From positions 70,665,186-70,729,185 of the forward strand of contig NC_092805.1 in the NCBI RefSeq assembly GCF_040954645.1: DNA of 64,000 nt, given 5' to 3'. Made by a program: the position numbers and the translations under genes. This document shows, piece after piece, positions 1 to 10,164 of the stretch. Position 1 is the first letter of the stretch. The number at the start of each line of letters is the position of its first letter. This DNA comes from Diabrotica undecimpunctata. Taxonomy: Eukaryota; Arthropoda; Insecta; Coleoptera; Chrysomelidae. The notes beneath the pieces are model-generated. The model saw nothing but the letters and a program-made list of their open reading frames with translations, had not been told where the DNA came from and ran no database searches.

Positions 1-747
1 ACGTATTTTTAACTTTGGCAACATTTGCACAAATTTATTTATTATTTATTATTTTAATAGAAAACAAATAAACATGATAGTGCACTGGTAGCATATACAA
101 TACATTTACATATACAATTTATTTTAAATTTAATTTGAAACAAAAAAAATTATATTCTACATAAACAAACGAAATGTAACTAAAAATTAATACTAATTTT
201 AAGAACCTAACCGGCACCGTGTGTACATCAACATATTTTATTGGAGAGGAACGTGTTACAATAAATGTAAAAATTCGTTTCGATCGTTCACTCATGATTT
301 TTCATAATTCTCTGGAAAAAAGTACCTGCTAAATTAAATATGCAAATAAAAAAAATAATATACCTATTAAATCCGAGAACTCTAAACCGGTCAGTAAGGT
401 TGTATGTCGGTCTTTGGACTCTACCTAAACCGATCGGTATTAAATATCGATCGAGTAGGTATAATAAATTTTATTATACCTACTGTGTTTCAAATAAATA
501 TATATTTTGGCAACATCTAGTGATAATGTATTGATGCAAGAAACAATAAGTTTACCTATAGAGGTTAAAATGTCTGTTTAGTGTAAAAAATTAAATATAT
601 AAAAAAATCGAAATATTAAACAACTGATAACGGTGTCAAGCCTAAAAAGATACACTAAACGAATACAAGACTTAATTTGAATATGATAGCATTTCTTGGT
701 GATGCTAAATTACTGCAACGTGAAAAGAGTTCAGAATGATGGCGTGA
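1..747. other. AT-rich non-coding stretch
   Basis: I see no coding similarity, RNA gene or clear repeat here. The short open frames (for example 340-534) have no recognisable composition or motif and look like chance. The sequence is A/T-dominated and leads into a (TA)n array. Confidence 0.6.
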
Positions 748-773
748 TGTATATATATATATATATATATATA

Positions 774-815
<42 letters not shown>
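748..815. repeat. (TA)n microsatellite
   Basis: Nearly pure alternating TA with a single interruption. It is one of about a dozen long TA arrays in the window. The open frame translating to alternating Tyr/Ile across it is an artefact. Confidence 0.95.
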
Positions 816-818
<3 letters not shown>

Positions 819-1655
819 ATGCTATTTAAATTGTATTATATTGCTTATTTAGAAAATTCCTGTCTATATTTATTAAATAATCTAATCTCCAATTAATCAC
901 AATAAATCAGCATTAATTAATTACAATCTCAGGCTATTTAACTTGTACTATTTACCTTTGATCGTGGATTCAAAATATTTTCCAATTGGCATCCTAATTG
1001 GGATAGGTAATATGACCTGAATAAAATACATAGAATTTCAACTGAACTATATGTGAGATGTCCTTTATTTTAATGAAATTTTATATAACAATCAATCCTG
1101 TAATATTTGCAATATACTAACTTTAGAAGTTGTTTTCTATCATGGACCCAAATGTTATTTTACATTGATTTTTAATATGTGTTATAACTAAGCTCTTTTT
1201 ATAATTCTTTTTTTTTTAAATGATCGCAAAATTAACTGTCTCTATTATTTGTTCAATTTATTTAATTAATAAATGAAAACCACACTCCTGCTCTAATGAA
1301 AATTGACTGACCTTTCTTTCTCTGCCGTTGCAATTCTATGGCCACGCCACAAAAAAAATCCTTTCTCTGCTTCTGCTCCTATTGTGGTCCAGATGACGTA
1401 CACCTTTCTCCTATCTGTCCTTGTATCTGCAACCCAACAACTCGTGTTAGTCTATGCAGCCTCCTTTTGAGCCAATCTCCGCGCCTGTTTATAACTCCAA
1501 ATGTTTCCGGCTTCGTCTGATATTAATATTCTTATACCCTTTGGTTTTTCTATCTCTCTGTACCCCGTTCCTCACACTGGTCAGCTTTTACACAGCAAAT
1601 AAACACACCCGGTAAATTACGTCTTCGGGACTTCAAAACAAACACAAATCACAAA
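816..1655. other. Unassigned sequence beside the gypsy 3' LTR
   Basis: AT-rich up to about 1290. It is then less AT-biased from 1300 to 1655, where a 60-codon frame (1338-1520, +) shows no known motif. The second part abuts the LTR starting at 1656 and has no counterpart beside the other LTR, so it is probably flanking DNA or a piece of an older element. I assign no function. Confidence 0.4.
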
Positions 1656-2264
1656 GCTCCTTCCTTCCTGGACGACGAAAACTAACTTTTTTCCTCTCTC
1701 CTATCTTATAGCCAAAACCACCACCTCCTTGCATTTAAAAATTGACCAATAAAAATCATCCACCTCTGTGACGTATATCGTTACCAACCAACTCTCTCTA
1801 TAAAACGTCATTCGGGTAATTCCAGAAAACAACATTCTTTAATTATTCTAACTAAATCTATCTGCTTTACAAATATTTCTTACTAATAGCTACAAACGAT
1901 ACCTGTTTCTCAATTCAATGTCTTTTGTTAATAAACTTTTACCGATATAATCTTTCGGGGAGAAAAACCACCGCAAATCCCGGTCTATTGTTTAAACACT
2001 TTCTATATACACTTTTATTCCGGGTAAATCCATTCCACAATAACCGACTTATTTAAATTTCTTATCGATAATATTTGAAAGTCTTGTCTCTGAGGCCTAA
2101 TGAACAATTCTTCGAACAACTTAAAATACATATTTTCTCTTATACATATTTGAAAATTTATATGCCCGTGTCTTTATGAAATATCAATAATTTTAATTTT
2201 TATTTAAGTAATAAAATTTGTATATCGGTTTTTTATTGCTTATGGACATTCAAAAGTACAACAA
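1656..2264 (-). repeat. 3' LTR of the gypsy element
   Basis: Direct repeat of 4794-5397. It begins on the minus strand with TGTTGTACTTTTGAATG at 2264, immediately after a purine-rich tract. The two copies share GGACGACGAAAACT near the far end and TCTTTCGGGGAGAAAAACC in the middle. The inner limit at 1656 is where the two copies stop matching and does not show a canonical CA end, so it may be off by some bases. Confidence 0.8.
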
Positions 2265-2275
2265 ATCCCCGCCTT
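2265..2275 (-). promoter_or_regulatory. Polypurine tract of the gypsy element
   Basis: On the minus strand AAAGGCGGGGA sits immediately before the TG start of the 3' LTR. This is the expected position and composition for the plus-strand DNA primer of an LTR retrotransposon, and it fixes the LTR start. Confidence 0.7.
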
Positions 2276-2409
2276 TGTAATCGATAAAATTTATCAATCT
2301 ATGCAACTAAATTTTCTCGAGGCAAACTAAAACGCACTTCCTGTATGTTAGCTGTACTTATGCTACGTATTATCCTATCCTACTATCTACTTTATACAAA
2401 TTTAAATCT

Positions 2410-3420
2410 TCATTCGTGATATTTATATACATCATGGATATTATAAATACCTCTGATCTTTTCAGAATCCATATGTTTCAACTCATAGCTGTTTACTCCA
2501 TCTTCGTTGTTTACTAAGTATGGCCCTTCGAAAACAGGCATCAATTTTGCGCAAATACCGCTCTGAAGATTTGACACTCTTAATGCTCTTGCCATTACTT
2601 TGTCACCCTTTTGGAAAGTTACTGGTCTTCGTTTCCTATTATGACCCTGTCTCTGGATGTATTTCTCATTGCTTCTTCTTAATCTCCTCTGAACCGTTTC
2701 TATAACCTGTCGATACTCTCTTTGTTCTGGATCTTCCCACGGTCTTATCGACATGACGCCTTTTATGATGTATTCTGGTGTTTCTTTCGTTACTGTACTT
2801 GGCATGGAATTTAGGTACATCTCTATTTCTCCCAATTTTCTGTCCCATCGCCGATGTTGACCATCCGTTGCAATGCGAAGAAATTTCGTTACCTCTTGTA
2901 TAAATCGCTCAGAAGGATTACTTTGGGGATGCCTGATGCTTACAAAGTTCGTCTCGATTCCCCGTTCTCTAAGCTGTCCCTTGAAACGATCATTTCGGAA
3001 GTACGTTGCATTGTCTAGTAAAATTTTTCTTGGGGTTCCTACCGTAGCGATGAAATTGTCTATTTTTCTCAATATTTCTTCCCTTTTGTGGTGCGGCAAC
3101 TATATAATTTCACGTATTTTGAGAACACATCCACCATCACCAGAATATGCTTGTTCCTTTGCGTGGTCACAATTAGATCGCTTAACATGTCGATGGCTAT
3201 AATGTTCATGTTGTTCCGGGATACAATGCTCTTTGCAATATTTTCGTTTTTAAAATTCCTGCTCTTGTATTTCTGGCATACTTCGCATTTCTGTGTGATC
3301 TCTTTCTACTGCCAATATGTCCATTTTCCTCGTTTAGTTTCTTTATGATTCTTTCTGCCAATGTCGGTGTCACTAAATATAATTCCTTTCCGTCTATTCT
3401 CTTAAAAAATATCTCGTTTT
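2410..3420 (-). pseudogene. Gypsy integrase, frameshifted
   Basis: Integrase-type sequence without RT or RNase H upstream. The zinc-binding region is shortened: a CEVCQKYK motif remains, but the spacing after the HIG motif is too small. The catalytic DDE core is visible as D in AIDMLS (3189-3191), D in LLDNATYF (3013-3015) and E in NPSERF (2908-2910). The first D lies in a different frame from the other two; a one-base shift falls in an A/G run near 3100. From 2410 to 3099 the frame is open for 229 codons and includes the C-terminal region (EGPYLVNNEDG). The HPQSNPSER motif is characteristic of one arthropod Ty3/gypsy lineage. Not functional as it stands. Confidence 0.85.
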
Positions 3421-3422
3421 CT

Positions 3423-4692
3423 AGCTCTGCTCTTCTCTTTTCTCATATCCATTTTCTTCTCTTTGCATATTATTTATTTCTCTTCTGTTCTCTTTTGGTC
3501 TATCATTCCCGTATCGGTTACCGCGAGATTCCTGTTCATTCCGTGGGTTATTGTATCTGTTTCCTTGGTATGGGCGGTTATTTCTACTCTGATTTTCCCG
3601 ATCCCTGTTTTCATTTCATCTCTGGGTTCTGGGTTCATAATTCTCTCTTCCGTTCGGTCTATTTTCGTATCCCCGTCTAGGTATGAATTCTCGTCTTGTA
3701 TAATCTCTTCTAAAATTTTGACCTCTATCTCTATATTCTTGGTTTTCTCTTTGTCTATAATTTTCTTGCGGTCTTCTTTCTCTTCTTTCATGCCTACGTG
3801 ATTCTCTCATTTGCAAAAATTGACATAAGCTGTCAATGTCCTTGTAATTTTGGAGATTTATGTGGTCTTCCAAGGTATCTTCAAAGTGTCGCGATATCAA
3901 CTCTACCAATTGTTCTGATGAATAATATTATTGCAAATGTTTTGCATTATTATAGAGTTGTAATGCGTACATCTTTTCTGATACGCCCATCCTCTCATGG
4001 TATTTTCCATTTTGTAACTCTTTATTTACTTGTAGTTGCTGGATTTTTCCCCAGAAATAATTTAAGAATCTTCTCTCAAAATCTTGCCAATTGTCAAATT
4101 CTTCTTCCTTGCTGACAAACCAAAGATTTGCCTCTTCTTTGAGATGGTTTCTGATGGTTTCCTTTGCTGTTGCAAACGGTCCTATGTATTTGACTTTTTC
4201 CTTTAGGTTATTTATAAAAGGCACTGGGTGTAGTTTCCTTATATCCCCGCCAAATCGTACTTTTACGTCTTCTGTGCTATGTACGATGACTTCCTTTCTT
4301 TCTACTCCTCTTATCTCCATCTCTGCAATTTGTTTAAATCTCCTTTCCGTTTCTTTCCGGTCTTCTTGTAGCGCATTTTAAAATTTTATTTCTATCTGTT
4401 CTAATTCCCTTTCTTGCATACTCTGAATATCCTTCATTTTAGTTTCGATTTCTTCTCTCTGCAATTCTAGTTTCCTCTCTGTTTCTTCCCTACTTCTTTC
4501 TAAACAGACTTTTATTTCGTTTTCATATTTGTCCATACGCGTTTCCATTTTTTGTTCCATTTTTCTTTGGTTTTCTTCCAAATTGTCCAATTTTTGCTCC
4601 GTTCTTTGTTGTGATTCATCCATCTTCTGTGATTGGAGTTGCATCATCTGTATTAATTTTTCTATTCCCGATTCTTGTTTTTCTGTCTCCAT
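3423..4692 (-). pseudogene. Gypsy gag polyprotein, broken
   Basis: The first 104 codons (4692-4378) are a charged heptad-rich coiled coil (EQKLDNLEENQRKMEQKM). After a stop, 4320-3928 encodes a capsid-like region with WFVSKEEEFDNWQDFERRF, typical of gypsy gag. Next, 3909-3616 begins ELISRHFEDTLEDH and becomes an Arg/Asn-rich nucleocapsid-like tail, which continues in another frame to about 3423. No CCHC knuckle is seen; the basic tail may replace it. At least two stops or frameshifts break the frame. Gag would form the virus-like particle. The tail runs directly into integrase, marking the deletion point. Confidence 0.75.
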
Positions 4693-4793
4693 TACTGTTG
4701 TGTCTAATACGTCTTCCTAGTCTGAATGTTCTTCCTGTTCTGATTTATCTTCTTGTTTTTTGTTCTCTTTGCTCTTGTTTCTTTGTTCTCTTT

Positions 4794-5390
4794 GCTCCTT
4801 CCTTCCTGGACGACGAAAACTGACTAACTAACTTTTTTCTTCTCTCCTATCTCATAGCCAAAACCACCACCTCCTTGCATTCAAAAATTGACCAATAAAA
4901 ATCATCCACCTCTGTGACGTATATCGTTACCAACCAACTCTCTCTATAAAACGTCATTCGGGTAATTCCAGAAAACAACATTCTTTAATTATTCTAACTA
5001 AATCTATCTGCTTTACAAATATTTCTTACTAATAGCTACAAACGATACCTGTTTCTCAATTCAATGTCTTTTGTTAATAAACTTTTACCGATATAATCTT
5101 TCGGGGAGAAAAACCACCGCAAATCCCGGTCTATTGTTTAAACACAATAACCGACTTATCCATTTCACAATAACCGACTTATTTAAATTTCTTATCAATA
5201 ATATTTGAAAGTCTTGTCTCTGAGGCCTAATGAACAATTCTTCGAACAACTTAAAATACATATTTTGTCTTATACAGGATGTTTGAAAATTTATATGTCC
5301 GTGTCTTTATGAAATATCAATAATTTTAATTTTTATTTATGTAATAAAATTTGTATATCGGTTTTTTATTGCTTATGGACATTCAAAAGT

Positions 5391-5397
<7 letters not shown>
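4794..5397 (-). repeat. 5' LTR of the gypsy element
   Basis: About 600 bp matching 1656-2264, with several indels (for example around 5143-5165 and an extra CAGGATG at about 5276). On the minus strand it starts at the edge of the (TA)n array and ends about 100 bp before the gag ATG. I could not identify a primer-binding site with confidence. Confidence 0.8.

Positions 5398-5470
<73 letters not shown>
5398..5470. repeat. (TA)n microsatellite
   Basis: Uninterrupted TA array lying exactly between the 5' LTR of one gypsy element and the 3' LTR remnant of the next. It marks the junction between two transposon copies. Confidence 0.95.
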
Positions 5471-5474
<4 letters not shown>

Positions 5475-5740
5475 TTATTTACACTTATATAATTTATTTA
5501 AAACATTCATACCAGTTACAATTTAAATACCCGAGCGAACAATTTATTAATCAGCACTTGTTTTTGACTGTCTTTTTAAATCTCAAATCGTCCGTTTTAT
5601 ATCTAATTGTTCATCTGGAAAATTCCGCCGACTTCTTTAACCTTCGATCGGGACGCCAACGGTATTATTTGATCCTCGTCTCGAAACTTCCAATAGCAGG
5701 TATAAGCGGGGAACCGGTATGACTAACATTTATCGTAACA
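5471..5740 (-). repeat. 3' LTR remnant of the second gypsy element
   Basis: On the minus strand a purine run (AAGAGGGGGACA, about 5743-5754) is followed by TGTTACGATAAATG at 5740, the expected PPT/LTR boundary. The LTR is cut by the (TA)n array at 5470. No partner LTR is in the window, so length and boundaries are approximate. Confidence 0.55.
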
Positions 5741-6439
5741 TTGTCCCCCTCTTAAAAGATGATTCCTCCTGGAATCTTGTCGAGACTGGAACTGGAACAG
5801 TATGCTGGTATCGGCAACTGGAGCCTCTTTTACAACTTCCAGTTGTAAAAAAATGATAAAGCACGGTTTTCTCTCCGCACCAGTAACTATGCCGGTTACA
5901 ACAGACTAACACCTGGACTTCGGTGTCTTTAAATATCTCCTCCACCATACTTCGGATAACCCTCCAATCTTATTGGCGGCACTCCAACTTTGGCATGGCT
6001 AAGTTTTACACGTCGGACTCTGGTACGTGCTCTCTCAACTAAAGTAAGGCTTCCCATACATCTCGGTTAGTAGGTTGATCACGGACAGTGTCTTTTGTTA
6101 CCAGGTAGAAAATGTAACGTGATTCATCTTGAAGTTTCAAGACTTTCCCGGGAGCTGGCACTTGGCATTGAAGTTCTGCAACAAGACGGATGTCAACCCT
6201 GGTGCGTCTTTGTTACTGGCCGAGATGGTAAGGGCCAGTGAGTAGTCATCGGGAAGCGCGAGTAGATCTTGCTTTTCTTCAGTGGTAACACCATGTCTTG
6301 CTTTAGCGGTACCCCCATAGGACCCCATGAATTCCTTAAACGTGAGGTCAGACACATCTTGGACTTGGTTTACTTCCACTTCTTCATCTACGTCGTGGTC
6401 ACCTTCGAAAGACGCCAGCCGGTTATGGTGTACTATCAT
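5730..6439 (-). pseudogene. Decayed macro domain plus CCCH zinc finger, fused downstream of gypsy integrase
   Basis: The open part 6439-6137 runs from the integrase tail (IVHHNRLASFEGD) through an acidic linker into LLALPDDYSLALTISAS and QLPGK. After a one-base frameshift near 6138 the sequence continues with SRYIFYLVTKD and QPTNRDVWEALL, then AMPKLEC and DWRVIRSMVEEIF. This order of motifs is that of macro domains of the OARD1/Poa1p/TARG1 type (SLA, PG.V, YIFYLVTK, PTY..L..AL, AMPKIGCGLD, W..V). The usual GCGLD loop is damaged, and three stops (TAG, TAA, TAA) lie in the second half. It is followed by TGSCKRGSSCRYQH, matching the C-x5-C-x3-H part of a CCCH finger, and the frame ends at the polypurine tract. 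Macro domains bind or hydrolyse ADP-ribose adducts; a role in this element is inference. This copy is dead. Confidence 0.65.
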
Positions 6440-6893
6440 CGGCTTTCCCCTTCGGAATATTGCTTATTCGGTAGATGACATCGTTGATCTTCTCCATAAT
6501 GAGGTATGAACCTTCCCAAAACTGCTCCAACTTGGGAGAACAACCTTTTCGCTTCTTCGAATTATAGACCCACACTTTGTCGTTCTTCTTAAAGCACCCC
6601 TTTTCGGCTTTCGTATCGTACCGTTTCTTTATTCGGTCACTAGCAATCTGAAGATGGGAACGGATCAACTCCTGTACATCGTCCATTCTTCTTCATAATT
6701 CGATCACATAATCTTCACCTGCTACATCTTCTCCAGATCGATACCCAAACTCTAAATCACAAGGTGGTCGCATCTCGCTTCCGAATAGGACTCTGGCTGG
6801 TGTCTGGCCTGTTGATTCGTTAACAGTAGATCTGTAGGTCATTGTAAAAAACGGAAGATATTGGTCCCAGTCTCGCTGATGATCAAACACCAT
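6440..6893 (-). pseudogene. Gypsy integrase, C-terminal part
   Basis: Frame 6893-6693 contains QRDWDQYLPFFTMTYRS and TGQTPARVLFGSEMRPP, the region after the catalytic Glu in 412/mdg1-type integrases. After an in-frame TGA (a likely Arg codon change) the same frame resumes at 6686 with SDRIKKRYDTKAE and KVWVYNSKKRKG, the GPY/F-like C-terminal module (FWEGSYLIMEKINDVIYRI). A one-base shift near 6447 then leads into the macro-domain frame. The DDE residues themselves are missing. Confidence 0.8.
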
Positions 6894-6899
6894 CTTTTT

Positions 6900-8645
6900 G
6901 AAACAGCTGCAAATAACCGTTAAACAGCATATAGACGTTATAAAACAAATCCCAATATTTATAATTTAATTGAATATAAAAAATTGGATGTATTAGCAAA
7001 GGCAATTGTTAAAATTAGAAAGAAACCAAGGTTTCGATAAACTACTGCGAAAGCCTTAACTCCCACAGTCCAATCAGCGACGTCTGAAAGAAAGTACATC
7101 GCTACAAAAACCGAAAGCAGTCCAATAAACTCCCGATAAAATTTCACCTCCTTGGGTACCAAATCAAATAAACGAAGCTACAGTCACCGTTTCCAGAGAA
7201 TACTCCAATCTAGAAAAACCATTTGAATTAAATTATGGACTTAAACAAAATAATAGTTCATCTTCAGGGATAGACTGTATATAATATTCTATGTTATATT
7301 TTTTACCCACAGAATACAAATCATTATTATTAAAAATTTTTAACAATATATGGCAAAATGAAAATTTAATTCCCAAAACATGAGAGGACTATATTGTATT
7401 GCCTATAAAGAAGCCAGGAAAGCCAGATAACAACATTGAGTCTTACAGACCTATATCTTTAAGTTCTTGTATACTAAAAACTTTAGAGAGATTAATCAAA
7501 AATCGGCTTAAATACTGGCTTGAATCCGAAGATATCCTTCCCAAATCTCAATATGATTTCCGGAAATCCAGGTCTACATAATCTGCTCTCACTTCACTAG
7601 TTTCCTCTGTTCAGGTCAATTTCACAAATCAAGAATCAACAGCTGCAGCATTTATAGATGTAACCTCTGCATTTGATAACATAAATTTATATATTGTACA
7701 TAAGAAATTGTTATATCTTGAAATATCAGTTAAAATTTCAGATTTCATTATATCCTTGTACAAGAATAGATGGACTTACTTAAAAATAAATGAGAAACTT
7801 TTAGGGTAGTATTTTAAGTCCACTTCTCTTTTCATTGTACAATATAGATCTAGAAGAGATAGTACCTCCACACTCTAATATATTACAGTTTGCAGATAAT
7901 GTTGTGTTATATACCTCCCATACTACCCTAGACATTTGTAGGAGTCAACTCGAATCTACGCTAGATTGTATAAAAAATTATTACTATTCTCAATGCGTAT
8001 AATGCAGGGTAAAATCAAAGATAGAAAAAGCGTAAGAAGACGTAAAATCTCGTGGCTACGCAATCTCCGTGAATGGTTTAGATGCAGTTCAATTCAACTA
8101 TTCAGGCGCGTAACCAACAAAATTATAATTGCCAGAATGATTTCCAATCTCCGATAGGAGTAGGACTTGAAGAAGAAGAAAAAGGTTTATCAATATCAAC
8201 TACAAAGACTGAAATTTGTTTTTTTTTTCATAAAACGCCAAACTCCTTAAGGTAGTAATTAGGAAAAATAGAATTTCCAATCAAAAATTGTGTAAAATAT
8301 CTAGGCACATATTTGGATCGTAAACTGTTATGGAAGGATCAAACTCATTCTATTATAAAAAAATCAGAAAACTCCATAAATATCCTTAGAGCATTTTGTA
8401 AAAACAGTTGGGGAGCTGACCCGAATATTGCATTGCTATTCTATCGCTCAATGATTCGACCAATTTTCGACTATAGTTGTCATTTATATAGGTCTGCGTC
8501 AACAGGACATCTTAATAAAATTGAAATCCAAAAGAATAAATGTTTGAGGCTATGTCTTAGTTGCTTAAAATCTACTCCTATAACTATTATCGAAATTGAA
8601 GTTAAAGAGCCATCCCTTACACTGCGCAGACAGTTTTGTACAGAT
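6900..8645 (+). pseudogene. I-like LINE ORF2 remnant (reverse transcriptase)
   Basis: 5'- and 3'-truncated coding remnant with many stops. Recognisable RT pieces: KPGKPDNNIESYRPISLSSC (7399-7581 frame), ILPKSQYDFRKSRST, the palm motif FIDVTSAFDNI, and LQFADNVVLYT, in which the FADD catalytic box has become FADN. The RT is interrupted at about 7973-8187 by another element. It resumes at about 8190 and includes the thumb region and the frame 8313-8675 (YLGTYLDRKLLWKDQTHS, RPIFDYSCHLY). The downstream RNase H is missing because an RTE-type element on the other strand begins at about 8650. It is closely related to the remnant at 28750-29875. Confidence 0.75.
7973..8187 (+). mobile_element. RTE-type LINE 3' end inserted in the I-like LINE
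   Basis: About 210 bp whose translation (GKIKDRKSVRRRKISWLRNL, then FRRVTNKIIIARMISNLR) matches the conserved carboxy-terminal tail of insect RTE-like LINE proteins. It ends in a GAAGAAGAAGAA tract, a normal RTE tail. The surrounding RT reading stops at about 7970 and resumes at about 8190, so this is a nested insertion. No convincing target duplication is visible. Confidence 0.65.
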
Positions 8646-8649
8646 AAGT

Positions 8650-9895
8650 TTGTATGTATGTATGTACAGCGTTAACAGGCCTTTTAGCCCCATTGCTGGA
8701 TGGATAATTTCCATCGTTTTCTATTCTTAGCTAACAGCTTCCAATCTCTGATTCCCATCTCTCTGACATCTTCCATCACTAAATCTCTCCATTTCTTTCT
8801 TGGTCTTCCTCTCTTTTTTTTGCCCTCAGGTACTCTCCAAGAAATATACTTGACTAGTCTATTACCTTGCATTCTTTCTAGATGGCCGAGCCATTCTAGT
8901 CTACGTTTTTTCACCACTTTTGTTATTGTAGGGTTAGCATACAAATGATACACTTCTGCATTAGTTCGTCTTCTCCATTCTCCCTCTACTACTTTTCCAC
9001 CAAATATTCTGCGAATTTTTCTTTCTTTCACATGCTTCCAATGTGTTCTGTACGGTTTTGTTCATAGTCCATGTCTCGGCAGCGTATAGCATTGTGGGTC
9101 TAATTATAGTTTTGTATACTCTTATTTTTGTATTACGAGATATATCTTTGGCCTTAATTATTTTGCTCATGGCTCCAGCACACCTGTTGCTCTTGGTCAG
9201 TCTCAGGTTGATTTCAGTTTCTTCCTTACATGTCTGATCGATAAGAGTACCCAAGTACATATATTCATCCACCTTCTCGAATTCTACAACTGATCCATTC
9301 TCCACCTTCAATTTAAAGGATCCCCTGGTGCTTATTCCTTTTTTACTCGAGATCTCCATGTACTTCGATTTATTAATATTAACTTTCAGTCCCATTTTAG
9401 AGCTTTCCCGAATCAGTCTTTTTGTTATATTTGATAGTTCTTTTCCATTTCTTGCAATGAGAACCACATCATCAGCGTATGCTAAGCATTGGTGCTCCTT
9501 GTATAAAATAGTTCCGGACCTATTTATCCCACTAATCCTTACAATTTTTTTAGAACTATATTGAATAGCAATTTAGACAACGGGTCTCCTTGGCGAACAC
9601 CTTTTTTCACTTCGAATTCTTCTGAGACTGTACCGTTGCATCTCACAGCACAAATGGTTTGTCTAATTGTCATTTTTACCAATCTTATTATTTTTTCTGG
9701 CACTTGGAATTCTTTTAGTGTTTCTATTAACTTGTTTCTGTCTATTGTATCGTAGGCAGCTTTGTAATCAATGAAAAGTACTTGTGCTGAAATGTTGTAT
9801 TCATAGCAATTGATCAGGATTTGTTTTAGCATAAAAATTTGATCGGTTGTTGATCTTCCGTTCCGAAATCCTCCCTCTGGTATTCTCCTAGATTC

Positions 9896-9897
<2 letters not shown>
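8650..9897 (-). pseudogene. RTE-type LINE reverse transcriptase, 5'-truncated
   Basis: On the minus strand, 9897-9539 encodes RT blocks GGFRNGRSTTDQIF, LFIDYKAAYDTI (catalytic Asp present) and VRQGDPLSKLLFNIVL. A one-base change in an A run near 9545 shifts the frame. The next frame contains LAYADDVVLIARNGKEL (intact YADD) and continues to 8961. A second shift leads to 9031-8684 with RRLEWLGHLERM and GRPRKKWRDLVMEDV, the typical C-terminus. The element ends in a TACA-type repeat (about 8650-8667), which would be its 3' tail. Its 5' end is cut by the (TC)n(TA)n tract. Two single-base frameshifts are the main visible damage in the retained part. Confidence 0.8.

Positions 9898-9971
<74 letters not shown>
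9898..9971. repeat. Compound (TC)n(TA)n microsatellite
   Basis: About 20 bp of CT repeats followed by about 54 bp of TA repeats. It lies at the truncated 5' end of the RTE-type LINE and about 190 bp before the truncated 5' end of the errantivirus-like element. Confidence 0.95.
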
Positions 9972-9975
<4 letters not shown>

Positions 9976-10164
9976 ATGATATATTATTTGTGAATGATGA
10001 GCAATGAGTGTTTTTTAATAATATATATAGGGTTTTTATCGCGGTTATCAAAGAATTAGTTTGTAAGCACTTTTTGAAATTATCTTTATTATATCTATTA
10101 TGAAACACACATATATATCTAACATAACCAATGTAAAGTTTAAAATAAACTATCTTCAAATTAA

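Larger units (their letters stand above)
1656..5397 (-). mobile_element. Ty3/gypsy LTR retrotransposon, internally deleted
   Basis: Two direct repeats of about 600 bp (1656-2264 and 4794-5397) bracket minus-strand coding remnants. Read on the minus strand the order is 5' LTR, coiled-coil/gag region, Arg/Asn-rich gag tail, integrase, polypurine tract, 3' LTR. Protease, reverse transcriptase and RNase H are absent: the basic gag tail ends near 3423 and integrase-type sequence begins straight after it. The copy also carries frameshifts and stops, so it is non-autonomous and not coding-competent. The LTRs differ by substitutions and several small indels, so the insertion is not recent. No clear target-site duplication was found; the outer flank of the 5' LTR is a (TA)n array. 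Confidence 0.85.
5471..6898 (-). mobile_element. 3' part of a second Ty3/gypsy element, with macro-domain cargo
   Basis: A 5'-truncated minus-strand gypsy remnant: integrase C-terminal half (6893-6440), a linker, a decayed macro domain and CCCH finger (about 6270-5800), a purine tract and a 3' LTR. Its upstream end at about 6899 abuts an oppositely oriented LINE. Local base composition is less AT-rich than the flanks. Integrase features resemble the 412/mdg1-like arthropod gypsy group. The cargo region lies in the position where some gypsy elements carry env. Confidence 0.75.

Noticed and set aside
696..896. Open frame coding alternating Tyr/Ile (also at 17014-17223, 17329-17667, 28532-28838)
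   Set aside because: These frames are translations of (TA)n microsatellites and have no real coding content.
1338..1520. 60-codon plus-strand frame
   Set aside because: No motif, short, and next to an LTR; no support as a gene.
3474..3791. 105-codon minus-strand frame rich in Lys/Glu
   Set aside because: Its first part overlaps the gag tail in another frame; the true gag reading is Arg/Asn-rich and crosses into a neighbouring frame by a frameshift.
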